Source: Candidatus Aminicenantes bacterium UBA647 (GTDB lineage Bacteria > Acidobacteriota > Aminicenantia > UBA2199). From it: 8,627 nt of DNA. Both the position numbers and the translations under genes were made by a program. Shown here in pieces: positions 6,618-8,627 of the stretch (the stretch's first letter is position 1; each line of letters opens with the position of its first letter). The notes under the pieces were generated by a model. It saw only the letters and a program-made list of their open reading frames with translations. It was not told the DNA's origin and made no database searches. The DNA is taken from NCBI GenBank assembly GCA_002299555.1, contig DBOL01000026.1, forward strand, positions 1-8,627. The letters run 5' to 3'.

Positions 6618-7160
6618 ATGAAACTAAAGTCACTCCTTTTAATATTTTGTGTGCTGGTTTCACTATCTCTTAATTATGGATCAAATAAAATGATTATGAA
6701 AAATTATGTAAATGACGGATTTTCCTGGGTAATAGAAAAAAAATTGAGCGGGATGCCTTTTCCCGGTGTTTTTGAACCTGAGATTGATGATATAAAATTC
6801 CTTAAAGAGATGGGGATCACACTCCTCGTTTCTCTTACACTCAACACTCCGGATCTGAAACTTATGAAGAGTGAGAGTGTCAGATCGCTACACTATCCTG
6901 TCAAGGATTTTCATGCTCCAACTATTGATCAGTTGAATAAATTTTGTCTGGAGACTGAGAAGGAGATATCAGCAGGTGGGAGAGTGGCTGTACATTGTTA
7001 TGCAGGCAAAGGGAGAACGGGGACTTTTCTTGCTGCATACCTTGTTTATAAGGGTTCAGGCTCTGATGAAGCGATAAAAAAGATCAGGGATCTTCGACCA
7101 GGTTCAATAGAGACTGAAGAACAAGCAGATGTAGTCAGGAAGTTTTCTAAATATTTATGA
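6618..7160 (+). CDS. Dual-specificity phosphatase, DUSP23/VHZ-like, with hydrophobic N-terminus
   Basis: A cysteine-dependent phosphatase of 180 residues. The P-loop HCYAGKGRTG (126-135) has nucleophile Cys127 and phosphate-binding Arg133. The general acid is Asp97 in VKDFHAPT. The segments FSWVIEKKLSGMPFPG (35-50) and LRPGSIETEEQ (159-169) resemble human DUSP23/VHZ closely, as I recall that family, which is only about 150 residues long. The extra N-terminus (Lys2, Lys4, then a hydrophobic stretch 5-18) looks like a signal peptide or membrane anchor. There is no proper lipobox before Cys11. It may therefore act outside the cytoplasm. Substrate possibilities are phosphoproteins or small phosphoesters such as inositol or sugar phosphates. 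I chose the ATG at 6618. A TTG at 6612 would add two residues. No clear Shine-Dalgarno is present. The stop overlaps the next ATG by four bases (ATGA). Confidence 0.9.
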   Translation: MKLKSLLLIFCVLVSLSLNYGSNKMIMKNYVNDGFSWVIEKKLSGMPFPGVFEPEIDDIKFLKEMGITLLVSLTLNTPDLKLMKSESVRSLHYPVKDFHAPTIDQLNKFCLETEKEISAGGRVAVHCYAGKGRTGTFLAAYLVYKGSGSDEAIKKIRDLRPGSIETEEQADVVRKFSKYL

Positions 7161-7969
7161 AAAAAACAAGATCTTTTTTTCATGCCCAGGCTTCCCGGTT
7201 TCTTAGATATATATTAAACGGGAGGATAGTTTACAAAAAAATAAATGGGAGTGATATGAGGTTGTATTATGAAAGATCTCAACATCTCACTTTCCTTTTT
7301 CATAAAACTATCCAGTACGAAAAAAATATCCAGAGAAAGTTAGCCAAGATGCTGAAAGAAGGAGATCTTGTCTTTGATCTGGGGGCAAATATAGGTCAAT
7401 ATGCTTTGTTCTTCAGTGAAATTGTCGGGGATTCGGGTATTGTTGTTTCTGTAGAACCTGAAATTGAAAACTATGCTTATCTGCAATTCAATTCTCACAT
7501 TAACAGGTGTTCAAATATTGTTTGTTTAAATATCGGAATAGCAAGAGAGAAGGGGGAGAGGACACTTTATCGTGATTCGATAACAGGGGGGAGGAAAAGT
7601 TCCTTTTTTATTGAAGAAACAGGAATGAATTACAGAGGGAAAATGAGGCATGTGCAGGTACTTGGATATGATGATCTTGTCAGGGAGTTCGGATCACCTC
7701 GGCTTGTAAAAATTGATGTGGAGGGAGCAGAAACGGATATCCTGGAGGGTATAATTGATCTCTCTGAGAATACTTTATTTTTTGTTGAAGTCCGGGATAT
7801 TTCAAAAAGATCTGTTTTTAATTATTTTACAGAGAAAGGGTTTATCTGTTTGTGTGCGGAGAAAGGGGATTTCTCATTGATAGATGATATTGAGCAGATT
7901 CCGGATGGAGTAATAAACTTGTTTTTCCTTCCTGCAGAAAGGGAAACTATTAAGAAGAAAAGTGACTGA
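7157..7969 (+). CDS. FkbM-family SAM-dependent methyltransferase
   Basis: A 270-residue methyltransferase with the FkbM pattern. SAM motif I is VFDLGANIGQYALFFS (72-87), the ribose-binding acidic end is VVSVEPEIENY (96-106), and the diagnostic late motif is LVKIDVEGAETDILEG (183-198), followed by LFFVEV (207-212). Family members O-methylate sugars, polyketides and other hydroxyls, often in polysaccharide or lipid-glycan clusters. The substrate here is unknown. The N-terminal 60 residues are basic and aromatic, without a clear membrane helix. The ATG overlaps the stop of the phosphatase in an ATGA junction, implying translational coupling. AGGAAG about 14 bases upstream (7137-7142) is somewhat distant. 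The 3' end overlaps the next gene by eight bases. Alternative: a different class I methyltransferase, less likely given the KIDVEGAE signature. Confidence 0.9.
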   Translation: MKKTRSFFHAQASRFLRYILNGRIVYKKINGSDMRLYYERSQHLTFLFHKTIQYEKNIQRKLAKMLKEGDLVFDLGANIGQYALFFSEIVGDSGIVVSVEPEIENYAYLQFNSHINRCSNIVCLNIGIAREKGERTLYRDSITGGRKSSFFIEETGMNYRGKMRHVQVLGYDDLVREFGSPRLVKIDVEGAETDILEGIIDLSENTLFFVEVRDISKRSVFNYFTEKGFICLCAEKGDFSLIDDIEQIPDGVINLFFLPAERETIKKKSD

Positions 7970-8279
7970 GGATTTTACAAATAGGGTAGTTTCAATAATA
8001 AAAAGTATACCTGAGGGGAAAGTTGTTACATATGGGCAGGTAGCTTTTATGGCAGGGAAACCCAATGGAGCCAGACAGATATCATGGATCCTTAATTCAA
8101 TGTCTGAGAAGGAGAGTCTCCCATGGCACAGGGTGATCAATAGTTCAGGGAAAATATCTCTTCATGAGGGATTCGGATTTGAAGAACAAATGTACAGGTT
8201 GAGGAGTGAGGGGGTCGAGTTCGACAGGAACAACAGGATTAACCTGAAAATATATCTTTGGCAGTGTAAAAGGATCTAA
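7962..8279 (+). CDS. Alkyltransferase-like DNA-binding repair protein (ATL, MGMT-like without Cys)
   Basis: A 105-residue protein homologous to the C-terminal DNA-binding domain of O6-alkylguanine-DNA alkyltransferase. It shows VVTYGQVAFMAG (21-32) with the nucleotide-flipping Tyr24, GARQI (36-40) with the likely arginine finger Arg38, and LPWHRVINSSGKI (53-65). In true alkyltransferases the last motif is PCHRV; here Trp55 replaces the acceptor Cys, the signature of ATL proteins such as S. pombe Atl1 (108 residues) and E. coli YbaZ. ATLs bind O6-alkylguanine and hand the lesion to nucleotide excision repair, without removing the alkyl group. Length agrees with the shorter ATLs. The GTG start overlaps the FkbM gene by eight bases, after a purine-rich AAGAAGAAAA. 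No Met occurs before the conserved Tyr24 motif, so the GTG is needed. No adaptive-response gene lies alongside. Confidence 0.93.
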   Translation: MTEDFTNRVVSIIKSIPEGKVVTYGQVAFMAGKPNGARQISWILNSMSEKESLPWHRVINSSGKISLHEGFGFEEQMYRLRSEGVEFDRNNRINLKIYLWQCKRI

Positions 8280-8297
8280 AATGAATGCGAGTCTAAT

Positions 8298-8627
8298 GTG
8301 AAACAGGATGAATTGGAGATTGTGATAAAAAAAAAGAAAAAGACAATATTCTCTTTATTGGTAATATTGATCACTATATCTCTTGTTTTTGCTCTGGTGA
8401 TTTTTAATAGAGGTGAGAAGAAAAATTTTATCCGGATGAAATTCCATTCACCGGAAACTTCTTTTACAGAGAGTTATGACGGAAAGATACCCGGATTTGT
8501 CAGGGTTACATACAAAGAAGGAGATAAACTCCATCTCATTCCGGGAATAGAGGGTGAGAGGGGAATTCTGCTGAGTCTGAATGTTGTTAGAGATAAAGGA
8601 TCCGAAGGCGGAATTACGGTAAATATT
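8298..8627 (+). CDS. Single-pass membrane protein of unknown function, 3'-partial
   Basis: An open frame of 110 codons running to the window end without a stop. It begins with a short acidic-then-lysine-rich cytoplasmic end (five consecutive Lys), a hydrophobic helix at about residues 17-36, and then a soluble, probably extracytoplasmic part with no motif I recognise. The in-frame stop at 8277-8279 limits the start. GTG 8298 is the longest choice. GTG 8322 is preceded by GGAG only three bases away and is a possible alternative giving nearly the same topology; there is no in-frame ATG before the helix. The arrangement (short positive N-terminus, one helix, long C-terminal domain) suits a type II anchored protein. 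Being cut off, it could be the N-terminus of many things, including a YceG/MltG-type cell-wall protein, but I see too little to claim that. Confidence 0.65.
   Translation, partial: MKQDELEIVIKKKKKTIFSLLVILITISLVFALVIFNRGEKKNFIRMKFHSPETSFTESYDGKIPGFVRVTYKEGDKLHLIPGIEGERGILLSLNVVRDKGSEGGITVNI

Noticed and set aside
8281..8301. Seven-codon ATG frame just after the ATL gene, as a possible leader peptide
   Set aside because: It has no Shine-Dalgarno, no regulatory codon pattern, and no attenuator-like hairpin after it. It is more likely incidental.
1..8627. CRISPR array, insertion sequence, toxin-antitoxin or phage-defence system
   Set aside because: No spaced direct repeats, transposase motifs, terminal inverted repeats or defence-type domains were seen on either strand; the space is filled by the described genes.

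Overview
The window is a bacterial chromosomal fragment of low to moderate GC content (by eye about 40%), with many AGA/AGG arginine and ATA isoleucine codons. All eleven genes lie on the plus strand and fill almost every base. The largest gap is 36 bases (6582-6617), and several neighbours overlap by 4-8 bases or are separated by 1-7. Two clear Shine-Dalgarno sequences (before glpK and before the lipase-like gene) and the use of GTG starts are ordinary for bacteria. Nothing fixes the phylum: there is no rRNA, tRNA or clade-specific marker. An uncultivated anaerobe-type lineage is possible, but that is only a guess.

Layout. Positions 1-1591 hold two tandem zinc-ribbon proteins of unknown function. 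The first is cut by the window edge and carries membrane segments. The two share the same order of parts: ribbon, then a short aromatic-Pro-aromatic motif. Positions 1613-3109 encode glycerol kinase (glpK). Positions 3117-4727 encode a thiamine-diphosphate enzyme of the acetolactate synthase type, followed one base later by a 79-codon frame (4729-4968) that looks like only the C-terminal end of an arginase/agmatinase-family enzyme. Positions 4991-5929 encode a monoacylglycerol-lipase-like hydrolase. Positions 5931-6581 encode a zinc-ribbon SAM methyltransferase, 6618-7160 a DUSP23/VHZ-like phosphatase with a hydrophobic N-terminus, 7157-7969 an FkbM-family methyltransferase, and 7962-8279 an alkyltransferase-like DNA-repair protein with Trp in place of the reactive Cys. 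From 8298 to the window end is the start of a one-pass membrane protein.

How the genes may work together. The lipase-like hydrolase and glycerol kinase fit as consecutive steps: monoacylglycerol to free glycerol, then glycerol to glycerol 3-phosphate. The other genes do not form one recognisable pathway, and the run may be a housekeeping-type directon in which unrelated genes are packed together. The most unusual item is the ThDP enzyme coupled to the ureohydrolase end-fragment. That pairing recalls the CEAS/PAH pair of clavulanic acid biosynthesis, but the fragment lacks the catalytic core. No CRISPR array, insertion sequence, defence island, RNA gene or convincing terminator was seen.
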